In this document: one piece after another, positions 1 to 8,553 of the stretch | Position numbering within the stretch: the stretch's first letter is position 1 | Layout of the letters: every line of letters begins with the position of its first letter | Source of the DNA: Lactiplantibacillus plantarum EGD-AQ4 | GTDB taxonomy: Bacteria > Bacillota > Bacilli > Lactobacillales > Lactobacillaceae | DNA length: 48,612 nt | Assembly (NCBI RefSeq): GCF_000463075.2 | Contig: NZ_AVAQ01000015.1 | Location: 1-48,612, forward strand | Reading direction: 5' to 3' | The notes under the pieces: generated by a model | Databases searched by the model: none | The model's input: only the letters and a program-made list of their open reading frames with translations | What the model was told of the DNA's origin: nothing | Made by a program: the position numbers and the translations under genes

Positions 1-1121
1 GTGAAGACTACGAAATTAACAAGTTTGAACAGCTTAATCATGACTATAAAAATAAAAACATGGCTTCAGCGGCAGTTTCAAGGCGCTACCTACCCGCACT
101 AGACTTTTTAGCATCCTTATTAACCGTCATTGTTTTGCTACTAGGTAGTTTCTTCGTTATTAACCATCAGATGACGCTAGGGGAACTGGTCTCCTTTAAT
201 GGTTTCTTGTGGATGCTCAATCAGCCCATGCGGATGAGTGGCTGGCTAATCAACGATATTCAGCGTTTCTCTGCCGCAACGATTAAAATTCGCGCCATGT
301 TAGCTGCTCAGCCACAAATCACTACTGAAAAAGTCCCATCCGTCGGTAAGATTCAAGGGACGGTCGAATTCCAGCACGTTGACTTTGCTTTTCCAGATGA
401 CCCTAAAAATAACATTTTAACGGACATCAACTTCAAAGTAACTCCTGGGCAAACTTTGGGAATTTTAGGCGAAACTGGATCGGGAAAGACAACGCTGATG
501 AATTTAATTGCTCGTTTTTATGATCCTATAAGTGGGAAAGTCCTCATTGATGGCCAGGATGTTCGCCAATGGTCAGCACAAACTTTACGTGATCAAATCA
601 CGATTGTGACGCAGGATCTCTTTCTGTTCTCGGATTCGATCACCGACAATATTAACTACGGCAATCACGAGGCCTCACTACCCTTCATCCATCAAATGGC
701 CAATATTGCAGATGCTGATAACTTTATCAATCAGATGCCAGAAGGCTATGATACCGTTGTTGGCGAGCGTGGTGTGGGCCTCTCGGGTGGTCAAAAACAA
801 CGAATTTCACTTGCTCGAGCATTGGTTAAAGATCCGCAAGTCCTGATCTTAGACGATACCACCAGTGCGCTTGATATGGAGACCGAAGCGACCATCCAGC
901 AGCGGCTTCAATCGGTGACTCAAGATAAGACGGTCTTTATCATTGCTTCACGCATTTCATCATTACGTCACGCCGATCAAATTATCGTTCTGCGTCATGG
1001 AAAGATTGTGGAGCAGGGAACGCATGACACATTACTCGCACAAGCTGGATATTACGCCGAAACCTATCAACGGCAACTTGGACTGCTTGAAACTGCTAAG
1101 GGAGGTGAGGGCCATGGCTAA
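1..1121 (+). CDS. ABC exporter subunit with degenerate ATPase site (5' partial)
   Basis: The reading frame is open from the first bases of the window, so the start and most of the membrane domain lie upstream; about 372 residues are visible. These are the last transmembrane helices and a complete nucleotide-binding domain, with Walker A GETGSGKTT near nt 469-495 and signature LSGGQKQR. Walker B reads LILDDTTSALD, so the catalytic Glu is Asp, and the switch His is replaced by Ser (IASRISS). That combination is typical of the degenerate partner in heterodimeric type IV exporters such as BmrC or TM287. The next gene has the intact motifs and overlaps this one by 8 nt, so the two very likely form one exporter in the membrane. 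Substrate unknown (drug, lipid or peptide). Confidence 0.9.
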   Translation, partial: EDYEINKFEQLNHDYKNKNMASAAVSRRYLPALDFLASLLTVIVLLLGSFFVINHQMTLGELVSFNGFLWMLNQPMRMSGWLINDIQRFSAATIKIRAMLAAQPQITTEKVPSVGKIQGTVEFQHVDFAFPDDPKNNILTDINFKVTPGQTLGILGETGSGKTTLMNLIARFYDPISGKVLIDGQDVRQWSAQTLRDQITIVTQDLFLFSDSITDNINYGNHEASLPFIHQMANIADADNFINQMPEGYDTVVGERGVGLSGGQKQRISLARALVKDPQVLILDDTTSALDMETEATIQQRLQSVTQDKTVFIIASRISSLRHADQIIVLRHGKIVEQGTHDTLLAQAGYYAETYQRQLGLLETAKGGEGHG

Positions 1122-2904
1122 ACGGAATACGTATAACGAAGATGAATCATTGACCACCCACTTCAACTGGCACGATTACGCCAGATTGGGTCACTATTTA
1201 CGGCCCTATCGTTGGCGATTACTCTTAGTGCTATTCACCATTGTCATCGGTAATATCGCGGTTGTTTTAGGGCCATTTCTAATGAAGGTCGCAATTGATA
1301 CCGCAATCCCGAACCGTGACACAGCACTAATCTGGACACTTAGCGGTATTTTCTTAGCTAGCCTGTGCATTGCCTTTGCTTGCTTTCGCTATCGTATTTG
1401 GGCAATCACTGAAATCGGACAGAATCTGCTGATTGATATGCGAACGGATTTATTCACACACCTTCAAGAATTACCGTTTGCTTACTTTGACTCCCGGCCA
1501 CACGGTAAAATTCTGATCCGAGTCGTTAACTACATCAACACGTTGAGTGACCTGTTAGCCAACGGACTAGTGAATCTGATCTCAGATATTATTTCAGTTA
1601 TCGTGACGCTGATATTTATGTTCACCATTAGCTGGCGGCTGACGTTTGATAGTCTGGCACTCATTCCAATACTCATCTTGTGGGCTTACGTGATTCAGAA
1701 GAAACAACGCCGAGCCTTTCGCCAATTAAGTAATAAGCAATCTAACCTTAATGCCTATATTCATGAGAGCATTGCTGGGATCAAGGTCACCCAAGGATTT
1801 GCCCAAGAACAGTCTGCGATTCAGCACTTCGATCAAGTGGCCGATGATAATCGCGATGCGTACATGCAGGCGGTTAAGATTCAATATGCTTTGAGCCCCG
1901 GTGTGCAAAATATCTCTACCATGACAACGGCCTTAATCTATTTCATCGGAATTCAACAGTTAGGCGTTGTCGTTAGTACCGGGACACTAATCGCGTTTAT
2001 CGGTTATATTAATAATTTTTGGAATCCAGTTATTAATATCGGTAATTTCTACAACGACTTGATTACCGCCACTGCCTACCTTGAGCGAATCTTTGAAACA
2101 ATGGATGAGCGCCCCCAAATTCAAGATGCACCGGACGCTTTTGCACTACCACCGATTAAGGGCGACGTTCGCTTCAATAACGTCTCATTTCGCTACGATG
2201 ACGATGGTCCCCTGACTTTAAGTGATGTCTCGTTCCACGCACAAGCTGGTGAAACGATTGCCTTAGTCGGCCCCACTGGAGCTGGTAAGACAACCATCAT
2301 CAACTTACTCTCGCGATTTTACAACGTCACCGCTGGAACAATCACTATCGACAATATCAATTTGCAGCAAGTCACGTTAGATTCCCTGCGACAACAGATG
2401 GGCGTCATGCAACAGGATACTTTCCTGTTCTCAGGGACCATCATGGACAACATTCGTTATGGTCGCTTAGATGCAACAGATGACGAGGTCCAACAAGCTG
2501 CCAAAATCGCGCATGCGGATGACTTTATTCGGTCGCTTCCGTCCGGCTACCAGAGTATTATTCAAGAACATGGTGATAGCCTGTCTGCCGGCCAACGACA
2601 ACTACTTGCTTTTGCACGTGTCCTATTAGCGGATCCACGTATCCTCATCTTAGATGAAGCGACTGCCGCTATCGATACGAAGACTGAAGCACTCCTTCAA
2701 GCTGGCCTTAACGAACTGCTAAAGGGACGAACCAGCTTCATTGTTGCCCACCGATTGTCTACGATCCAACATGCCGATCAAATCTTAGTCGTCAACCACG
2801 GTCAAATCGTTGAGGCCGGACGACATGAAGAGTTAATGGCGCAACACGGCGAATACTATCAATTGTACGAATCACAATACCAAATGCTACAAGCGCAAGA
2901 CTAA
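1114..2904 (+). CDS. ABC exporter subunit, catalytically competent partner
   Basis: 596 residues: an N-terminal six-helix exporter membrane domain (about residues 25-320) and a C-terminal ATPase domain. Walker A GPTGAGKTT starts at G386, the signature is LSAGQ, Walker B ends LDEATAA with the catalytic Glu at 515, and the H-loop is VAHRLS. All catalytic residues are intact, complementing the upstream subunit, which lacks the Glu and the switch His. I chose the ATG at 1114 because GGGAGGTGAGG precedes it; a longer in-frame extension to nt 943 lies wholly inside the upstream gene and has no such site. Translational coupling through the 8-nt overlap is likely. Family: BmrCD/LmrCD-like multidrug or lipid exporter; the transported compound cannot be read from the sequence. 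Confidence 0.92.
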   Translation: MAKRNTYNEDESLTTHFNWHDYARLGHYLRPYRWRLLLVLFTIVIGNIAVVLGPFLMKVAIDTAIPNRDTALIWTLSGIFLASLCIAFACFRYRIWAITEIGQNLLIDMRTDLFTHLQELPFAYFDSRPHGKILIRVVNYINTLSDLLANGLVNLISDIISVIVTLIFMFTISWRLTFDSLALIPILILWAYVIQKKQRRAFRQLSNKQSNLNAYIHESIAGIKVTQGFAQEQSAIQHFDQVADDNRDAYMQAVKIQYALSPGVQNISTMTTALIYFIGIQQLGVVVSTGTLIAFIGYINNFWNPVINIGNFYNDLITATAYLERIFETMDERPQIQDAPDAFALPPIKGDVRFNNVSFRYDDDGPLTLSDVSFHAQAGETIALVGPTGAGKTTIINLLSRFYNVTAGTITIDNINLQQVTLDSLRQQMGVMQQDTFLFSGTIMDNIRYGRLDATDDEVQQAAKIAHADDFIRSLPSGYQSIIQEHGDSLSAGQRQLLAFARVLLADPRILILDEATAAIDTKTEALLQAGLNELLKGRTSFIVAHRLSTIQHADQILVVNHGQIVEAGRHEELMAQHGEYYQLYESQYQMLQAQD

Positions 2905-2910
2905 TGCACT

Positions 2911-2967
2911 TAAACGACAACCACTCATGAGTTTTATTTAATGAGTGGTTGTTTTATTGTCGTTTAA
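2911..2967 (+). terminator. Terminator after ABC exporter operon
   Basis: A long hairpin begins 6 nt after the stop codon. The inner stem is CAACCACTCAT paired with ATGAGTGGTTG. Outer AAACGACA pairs with the TGTCGTTT arm across a small bulge. T-rich sequence lies in the right arm. Confidence 0.8.
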
Positions 2968-3049
2968 AATGAATTGTCCAATGCTGGAACCATTAATTTT
3001 ATGACTTCGTATCCGTCAGTTAGTTCTTATCAGTCATAAATTGGCCATT

Positions 3050-3079
3050 CTGACAAACTTCACGTCAAAAAGATATAAT
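3050..3079 (+). promoter_or_regulatory. Putative promoter for the two regulator genes
   Basis: CTGACA, 18 nt, then TATAAT, ending about 120 nt before the TTG start at 3203. The -10 is perfect and the -35 matches 4 of 6. The leader also holds an imperfect inverted repeat (TTGGT...ACCAA near 3174-3189) next to the Shine-Dalgarno sequence. That could be an autoregulatory site, but this is a guess. Confidence 0.4.
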
Positions 3080-3202
3080 TTGTACACATCTTGATATAGT
3101 TTCTCCCTAGGAATATATCATGTAAGCGGTTAAAATTACACTGAAGTTAGCCGATTTATCCCAAAAGTTGTTGGTGGGACTATACCAAGTGGAGGTGAGC
3201 TC

Positions 3203-4252
3203 TTGGCTAAATACGAAATCTTATTTAAACAATTGCGGATGGCCATCCTTCGCGGCGAATATGCACCTAATGACCGCCTGCCAAGTGAAAATGCCATTGC
3301 CATCAAGCATGGTGTGAGCCGGATCACCTCCAAGCGGGCGCTAAATGAATTAGCAGCCGCCGACTTGGTCTATCGCGTTCGGGGTGGCGGGACCTTCGTC
3401 AAACCACACAAAAGTACCACCCAACGCCAAATTTTGCTCGTGCTCCCTTTTCCGGAAACAACTGCCTTTGGCGACTACCAAAGCGGTATTAAGGCAACCC
3501 TGACCGGAACAACTTGGCAATTAAAATTAATGGCGAATGAAGCATTTCTTCAACTCGACATGGCACAATTGGCGGATCAGTACGCGGGAATTATCTACTA
3601 TCCCCAGAATCTAGCCACCGAATTACCGGTACTGATGACTTTATCGGCACAAAAAATGCCACTAGTCGTCCTGGATAAGACACCCGCGGCACTCGCGGTT
3701 CCAAGTGTGACTAGTGACAATGTTGCTGGGGGCCGAATCGCTTGTGAACACCTTCAAAATCGAGGACATCAGCGGATTGCATTCTTACCAGAGTCCCCAT
3801 TCTGGCAGACTTTTACGGGTACTGTAAGTGATCGCTTTTTAGGCTATTTTAACTGCTTAAAATTGACCGCCAATGATACTGGGCTGCCATTGCGTTGGGC
3901 CCAAGCATTGCAGGCTTGCACTAATCCCATGCAACTGCATGCCTATATTCAGGCACAAGGTATCACGGGACTCATTGCTGAGAATGATGTGGTGGCATTG
4001 CGTGCACTACAGCAATTGCAACAAATCGATCATGGGATCGGGGCATCACTCGCACTAGTTGGTTTTGACAATCTGCCAGCAGCGGCCAGAAACCATCCAG
4101 CATTGACCACCGTCGTTCAGGACTTCGGAATGATTGGAGCCAAAGCTGTTGAAGCTTTACTCGACCAGATCAATAATCCCAAGCATTGTTTTGATCGCCA
4201 AGTTGTCGTCAGCGTTAAACTCATGGTTCGCGAATCCACCAATACGCATTAA
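3203..4252 (+). CDS. GntR-type HTH / LacI-type sensor fusion regulator (AraR-like)
   Basis: 349 residues from a TTG start 3 nt after GGAGGTGAGCTC. Residues 1-70 are a winged helix of the GntR class (LPSEN...GVSRITSKRALNEL...RGGGTFV). Residues 75-349 resemble the periplasmic-binding-protein fold of LacI/GalR sensors, with DNVAGGRIACEHL, the GLIAENDVVA segment and VGFDNLPAA. This architecture is that of AraR, which represses sugar genes until a sugar binds the C-terminal domain. The gene is followed after 31 nt by a second regulator and faces a PTS operon on the other strand, so control of that transporter is plausible. The effector sugar is unknown. Confidence 0.8.
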   Translation: MAKYEILFKQLRMAILRGEYAPNDRLPSENAIAIKHGVSRITSKRALNELAAADLVYRVRGGGTFVKPHKSTTQRQILLVLPFPETTAFGDYQSGIKATLTGTTWQLKLMANEAFLQLDMAQLADQYAGIIYYPQNLATELPVLMTLSAQKMPLVVLDKTPAALAVPSVTSDNVAGGRIACEHLQNRGHQRIAFLPESPFWQTFTGTVSDRFLGYFNCLKLTANDTGLPLRWAQALQACTNPMQLHAYIQAQGITGLIAENDVVALRALQQLQQIDHGIGASLALVGFDNLPAAARNHPALTTVVQDFGMIGAKAVEALLDQINNPKHCFDRQVVVSVKLMVRESTNTH

Positions 4253-4283
4253 TGACTCAAATCTTTATCAGGGAGGCCATTTT

Positions 4284-5129
4284 ATGAATACACAGCAATT
4301 ACTCAAAATTTATCCGCAAGCAACCGTTTCTCCCCTCCCGTCAATGGCGAAAAATGTGGTCTGCATCACCATTAATAACGGTAAATATGTCTGCATTGAT
4401 ACGACTAACCTAAACCAACGTGAACTGTCATTGTTAGAATTACTGACACAAACTAAGCCGCAACCAACTGTTGAAGATAATTGGTCTGAATTCTTAATGG
4501 GCCAGCGTACTACGGCTCCTCACACAACAGCCAAAAGCCTGCAACTCTTACATTTCCGTGTTCGGTTTACCGATCAACATACGAATCGGTCGCAGTGGTT
4601 GCACGCCTTAGCCGACACATTCGAGCATGTCCTCCATCAGGCCTTTACAACCTCTAATACGGGTTATCTTATCCTTGGAGAACCCCAGACGGATACCAAA
4701 AGTGACTTAACTAGCTTACTGGCGTTAATTGACAACGATTTTTATACGAATACCCATCTGTTTATTGGTAGTATCCATACGGACAGTCATGATTTACCAA
4801 CCGCGTTTACACTAGAACAACAGTTATTTACACGCAATCAACAAGATACAATTGTGACGTTAAGCGCCAGTTTATTGCCATTCTTAGCCAAACAGCATCG
4901 CCCGGAACTTGAAGTTTTATGTCGTAATTTATGCTTGGATACTGATACTCAGCAGTTGATCAGTGCACTCTATCACACCCAAGGCAACGTCCGCCAAGCA
5001 GCTAGCCAATTATTCATCCATCGGAATACACTGCTCTACCGCATCGAAAAATTCGAACGGTGCAGCGGGCTTAATCTTAAAAACATGGACGATCTGGTTT
5101 ATTGTTACCTACTCACGCTTGCAAACTGA
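4284..5129 (+). CDS. PucR/CdaR-like regulator with C-terminal HTH
   Basis: 281 residues; start ATG after GGGAGGCC. The last 55 residues carry the PucR-type helix-turn-helix (TQGNVRQAASQLFIHRNTLLYRIEKFE) seen in CdaR, PucR and sugar-diacid regulators. The N-terminal 220 residues match no sensor domain that I recognise; residues 1-50 are a short beta-rich segment and the middle is acidic. It lies 31 nt after the AraR-like regulator, almost certainly in one transcript. It converges on the PTS IIA gene with only about 60 nt between them. Two regulators in tandem opposite one PTS suggest a joint role in sensing the PTS sugar or its derivative; this is inference. Confidence 0.7.
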   Translation: MNTQQLLKIYPQATVSPLPSMAKNVVCITINNGKYVCIDTTNLNQRELSLLELLTQTKPQPTVEDNWSEFLMGQRTTAPHTTAKSLQLLHFRVRFTDQHTNRSQWLHALADTFEHVLHQAFTTSNTGYLILGEPQTDTKSDLTSLLALIDNDFYTNTHLFIGSIHTDSHDLPTAFTLEQQLFTRNQQDTIVTLSASLLPFLAKQHRPELEVLCRNLCLDTDTQQLISALYHTQGNVRQAASQLFIHRNTLLYRIEKFERCSGLNLKNMDDLVYCYLLTLAN

Positions 5130-5188
5130 TGAGGTATCGAGAAGCTACCATCAGCATGTTTTGAAGTATTGTGATTTTTTAGCGTTCA

Positions 5189-5536
5189 CTATTTTGAACG
5201 GCCTGCATTTTGATCCCGTTTTTCAAAGATTGTTATGATTTTTTGCGTTAAATTATACTCACTCATAATGCTCATTAATGTGTCTTGAGCGTGAGTGAAT
5301 AAGACCGAGTATTCGACAGTGTCACCTTCCGCCTCACCCTGTAATTTTTGAGTTTGTAGCCGATGCGCTATGAGTAATTTATCATTCGCCTTCTCCATAT
5401 TAGCTCGCGCTAAATCGTAATCGGCATCACCGATATTATCTAGCGCCTCAGCGATAAATACACGCGCATCACCAGCGTTGATGATGATTTCCATCGTACT
5501 CTTTGCAGCTTCGTCTCTAGTTTCTTCCTCGTTCAT
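5189..5536 (-). CDS. PTS EIIA component, lactose/cellobiose family
   Basis: 115 residues of the all-helical EIIA-Lac/Cel fold. The phosphorylation motif FTHAQDTLM contains the phospho-acceptor His and the metal-binding Asp three residues later. The second His often found after that Asp (HAQDH) is Thr here. It receives phosphate from HPr and passes it to EIIB in the cytosol. I start at the ATG at 5536 because AAGGGA precedes it; the ATG five codons upstream has no Shine-Dalgarno sequence. It is the last gene of the IIB-IIC-IIA operon, 25 nt after the EIIC gene. There is no phospho-glycosidase gene beside it, so the substrate is undefined. Confidence 0.88.
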   Translation of the reverse strand: MNEEETRDEAAKSTMEIIINAGDARVFIAEALDNIGDADYDLARANMEKANDKLLIAHRLQTQKLQGEAEGDTVEYSVLFTHAQDTLMSIMSEYNLTQKIITIFEKRDQNAGRSK

Positions 5537-5561
5537 ACTATTTCCCTTCATTTTTTAAATT

Positions 5562-6800
5562 TTAGCCGTTCGCCGCTTCCTCTTTAGCAACCTGCCCATC
5601 GTAAACCTTGAAGAATGGGAACCAAATAACCCAAGAAACGATAAAAATAAGAACGACTAGGATGATCGCTCCCACGGACGGGCTAACTAACCACGTTGAG
5701 ACTGGAAATGGAATATACCAGAGCTGCATCAACGCTTTAGGTATCGTTGCTAATCCGGCCTTCAATCCGATCCAAGTCATGATCGGAATGACAATTCCAT
5801 TAATCCATAGCGGGATCATCAAGTAGGGATTCCACACAATAATCCCGAAAACGACGGGTTCATTAATATTGAACAGTGATGGTACAACGCAGGCCTTACT
5901 CAGTGCTTTTAGTCGTTGCGACTTGGCTGAGAACAACATCATTAAAACGAGCGGCATTGTACAGCCAATACCACCGATCCAAGTCCAGCCGCTATAAATT
6001 ACTTCACTTGTGAAAACATGCGTTGCCGATTTACCGGCAGCAATCGCAGCCGTATTAGCGGCAATACCACCAAGCATCAATGGTTGCATAATCGGTGCAA
6101 GCACCCACCCAGAGATCCCCATTGAATAAATAAAACAATAGATAAATAGAATTAACGTAAAACCATAAATCGTCTCAACGCCATTCGCTAGTGGTGAGAA
6201 CACTGCTTGAATCATGTGATACATGTTGAAGTGACAAATATCAACTAATATCCAACCGATCGCAATAATCACGCCAATCGGTAACATCGAATCAAACCAC
6301 GCCGTTACAAAATCCGGTATGACACTATCTTCACTGAAAAATGAAAAGCGCCCAAACACTTCTAAAACAACACTGACAAAGATCGCGACACTAATCGCGA
6401 CAAACATCCCGCCAGCACCAAATTCGCTGAATTGAAAGGAAATTACCGTGCCTGATGAGGAAAACTTTGGATTTAACAGCATCATAAATAATGCTACTGA
6501 TGTCAAGCCAGCAATCATCCGTTGCTTGTTCAGCTTTTTATCAGTGAGATAGTTGTACGGCACCAAAAATGCAATAAAGATTGATAATAATCCAAATGTA
6601 AAATTGCTAATCGGCGTAAAGTCCGGCCACCATTTCCAAAAATTGCCTGGAATATTAAGTAAACTAACGACCGAACCCACTAAAATAAAGGGTAAAACCT
6701 CTAGAACTGACTTCTTCAATGTGACAATCCACTGATTATTCCCAACAATTTGCGCTTTGGGTGCAAATTTATTATTGAGAAAATCCATAAACTTATTCAT
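5562..6800 (-). CDS. PTS EIIC permease, lactose/cellobiose family
   Basis: 412 residues, hydrophobic throughout with about ten membrane segments. It has the family features: the N-terminal MNKFMDFLNNKFAPKAQIVGNN type start, NINEPVVFG (substrate-binding Glu region) and a C-terminal cytosolic tail. It forms the membrane channel that takes up and phosphorylates a beta-glucoside or similar disaccharide together with EIIB and EIIA on either side of it. The start ATG follows GGAGTG at a good distance. It lies 37 nt after the EIIB gene. The family (cellobiose-type) is clear; the actual sugar cannot be deduced. Confidence 0.9.
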   Translation of the reverse strand: MNKFMDFLNNKFAPKAQIVGNNQWIVTLKKSVLEVLPFILVGSVVSLLNIPGNFWKWWPDFTPISNFTFGLLSIFIAFLVPYNYLTDKKLNKQRMIAGLTSVALFMMLLNPKFSSSGTVISFQFSEFGAGGMFVAISVAIFVSVVLEVFGRFSFFSEDSVIPDFVTAWFDSMLPIGVIIAIGWILVDICHFNMYHMIQAVFSPLANGVETIYGFTLILFIYCFIYSMGISGWVLAPIMQPLMLGGIAANTAAIAAGKSATHVFTSEVIYSGWTWIGGIGCTMPLVLMMLFSAKSQRLKALSKACVVPSLFNINEPVVFGIIVWNPYLMIPLWINGIVIPIMTWIGLKAGLATIPKALMQLWYIPFPVSTWLVSPSVGAIILVVLIFIVSWVIWFPFFKVYDGQVAKEEAANG

Positions 6801-6837
6801 TTAGTACACTCCAATAATCGAATTTCATTAGCACACC

Positions 6838-7146
6838 TTATTGACTGAGTTCCGCACGTAAATGTGCAATCGCGCCCTGACCATCTAGAATGGCGTAGTA
6901 ATCGGGACGCATTAAAATCACAACGACATTTTCGGGTACCCGTGCTTTAATCGCGTTAAATTCCGCCTTCAGATGCGGGCCAACCATTAATGCATCAATC
7001 TCGTCTGCGTAGTCACCAAGCTCTGCTTCACTACGCGCTTTAATTTTGTAATCCAAGCCTTCCTTTTTAACCGCTTTACGCATATTTGCGGCCATAAATC
7101 CGGAAGAAGCCCCGGATCCACAAATTAATAAAATGTTTTTCGCCAT
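6838..7146 (-). CDS. PTS EIIB component, lactose/cellobiose family
   Basis: 102 residues. The N-terminal P-loop LLICGSGASSG carries the phosphocysteine C9, the site that takes phosphate from EIIA and gives it to the sugar. The start at 7146 follows GGGGGT; an in-frame ATG nine codons upstream has no ribosome-binding site. It is the first gene of the IIB-IIC-IIA operon. Only about 50 nt separate it from the strong terminator that ends the upstream PAP2 gene. Its promoter must therefore overlap that hairpin, or transcription must read through it. Confidence 0.88.
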   Translation of the reverse strand: MAKNILLICGSGASSGFMAANMRKAVKKEGLDYKIKARSEAELGDYADEIDALMVGPHLKAEFNAIKARVPENVVVILMRPDYYAILDGQGAIAHLRAELSQ

Positions 7147-7196
7147 AATAATTACCCCCAAATAATTGTTCATTTACTTCTAAAACTAGCTGGTCT

Positions 7197-7239
7197 AAAC
7201 AAAAAATCAGTTTGGCAACGTCAAACTGATTTTTTGTTT
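7197..7239 (-). terminator. Terminator of PAP2 gene, upstream of PTS operon
   Basis: A perfect 18-bp inverted repeat with a 7-nt loop: 7197-7214 pairs with 7222-7239, and both strands end in T-runs. It works in principle in both directions. It sits directly upstream of the PTS genes, so read-through control is possible. On the minus strand TTGACG in the loop lies 17 nt before a weak TTGTTT -10; I do not consider this a proven promoter. Confidence 0.85.
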
Positions 7240-7262
7240 GATGATTACAATCCAGACGAGCG

Positions 7263-8171
7263 TTAAAGTTTTAGCGAATCACTAACTAGTTCTTGATAAA
7301 GTGCACGCATGATATAAATGATTGCTGCAGTTAAGAAGAAGGAGAACGTCACGTCAGACAAGAAGTGCGCGCCAATAACGATTCGGCTGATCCCAACTAA
7401 GATGCCCCATACCACGCCAAAAACCCACAATATTTTACGTGTTCGTTGCTTAGTTGCAAACCAAGAAAAAATCACACATGAAATCCCCGCCATCGTATGA
7501 CCTGATGGGAAAGACTTATGGCCATTAATACCATTAGGGTGAAGCCACGATGTAAAATTCGTCTGTGACGCGTTCAATTCATAAGGTCGGAAACGGCCCC
7601 AGTCATTTTTCAACGTTGCATTGACCTCTTCAGCAAACCATACCGTTAGCGATGCAAATACTGCAACTAGTAGGTAACGCGCTAATTGTTGATCACTTTG
7701 TTTATGTAACCAATAATATTGAAGAATCGCTGTCAAGATAAGGTAGACAATCAAGCATATTAGAAATGACATCGCCAGCGAACCCGTTCCGGCCATCCCA
7801 TCACTGTTGGCCAAGCCAATGGGACGGTGTTTCTGAACGTTATTAATCGCTGAAAATGTATAGCTTAGCACCACGTTTAATAATTGTTTCATTTGCCATA
7901 CTGACAGTGAGACACTACCGACGAATAAAAACACGGCAAAGACTTTATCTCTCAAATGTCGACAAGCGTAAGCGATCCCGATTTGGCCACTCACAAAGAA
8001 GACAATGTGAATTGGAGACTCACCGATCGTTTGAAATACGGTTCCAAAAATACTGTTGTAATTAATAACTGCATTACTGATTTGTAAATCAAAAAAGGTC
8101 GCACTCACTAATAACACGACACAAACGAGGCCTGAGACAACCAACAGCTTATTTCTTGTATCTGTATTCAA
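7263..8171 (-). CDS. PAP2-family membrane phosphatase
   Basis: About 302 residues with several membrane helices and the three PAP2 phosphatase motifs in order: KNDWGRFRP (about 188-196), FPSGHTM (PSGH at 222-225) and SRIVIGAHFLSDV (catalytic His about 269). The enzyme dephosphorylates a lipid or isoprenyl phosphate such as phosphatidate or undecaprenyl pyrophosphate at the outer membrane face. The start is not settled. TTG at 8171 has an excellent GTAGGTG five bases upstream, whereas the ATG at 8210 has no Shine-Dalgarno sequence; I prefer the TTG. At about 300 residues it is longer than simple BcrC-type enzymes and carries an extra N-terminal membrane region. Monocistronic, ended by the hairpin at 7197. 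Confidence 0.85.
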   Translation of the reverse strand: MNTDTRNKLLVVSGLVCVVLLVSATFFDLQISNAVINYNSIFGTVFQTIGESPIHIVFFVSGQIGIAYACRHLRDKVFAVFLFVGSVSLSVWQMKQLLNVVLSYTFSAINNVQKHRPIGLANSDGMAGTGSLAMSFLICLIVYLILTAILQYYWLHKQSDQQLARYLLVAVFASLTVWFAEEVNATLKNDWGRFRPYELNASQTNFTSWLHPNGINGHKSFPSGHTMAGISCVIFSWFATKQRTRKILWVFGVVWGILVGISRIVIGAHFLSDVTFSFFLTAAIIYIMRALYQELVSDSLKL

Positions 8172-8210
8172 AATCACACCTACTTTCTTAACAACATGAT
8201 AGTTTTGCAT

Positions 8211-8553
8211 TGTATAGTTATCGTAGGATTTCGGTAAATATTTTGAATCAATTATGTAACGATGCTGTAAGGCCTCGTATTTTGGTGCCTCGCTGACTTA
8301 GGTTTCAACGGTTCAATTCAATTTAACACGTTAAGAAATGCTGGTATATCAACGTTAAGACCCGTATGTTTAACATAAATTAAGTTGTATTCCTTACAAA
8401 CTTTCTGAAATCGAGTTGTGACATTCAACTTAACTGGCTTTCTTTTCATAATCACTTTTACAGATGCTATATAAAAAAGCGATCGAGTAAATGTCTTACC
8501 CAATCGCTTAATTGATATTGATGATCACTATTTTAATGTGTATCGAACTGTAA
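8211..8553. other. Intergenic stretch with doubtful small ORF
   Basis: This 340-nt gap holds the rbsU terminator at 8467-8504 and one minus-strand open frame (8318 to about 8449). From an internal ATG with a poor ribosome-binding site, that frame would give a 43-residue basic peptide. The frame has no recognisable domain, and its upstream part runs through the terminator. I see no other structure. Confidence 0.4.
8467..8504 (-). terminator. Terminator of the rbs operon
   Basis: On the minus strand AAGCGAT...ATCGCTT forms a stem extended inward by GTAA/TTAC and followed by TTTTTT. It lies about 50 nt after the rbsU stop codon. Confidence 0.75.

Noticed and set aside
4963-5238. Plus-strand frame overlapping the 3' end of the PucR-like regulator and the PTS EIIA gene
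   Set aside because: It is an out-of-frame shadow of the HTH coding sequence that runs into the opposite gene; no start signal.
8318-8503. 61-codon minus-strand frame between rbsU and the PAP2 gene
   Set aside because: Its TTG start lies in the rbsU terminator and the internal ATG has a poor ribosome-binding site; noted only as an intergenic possibility.
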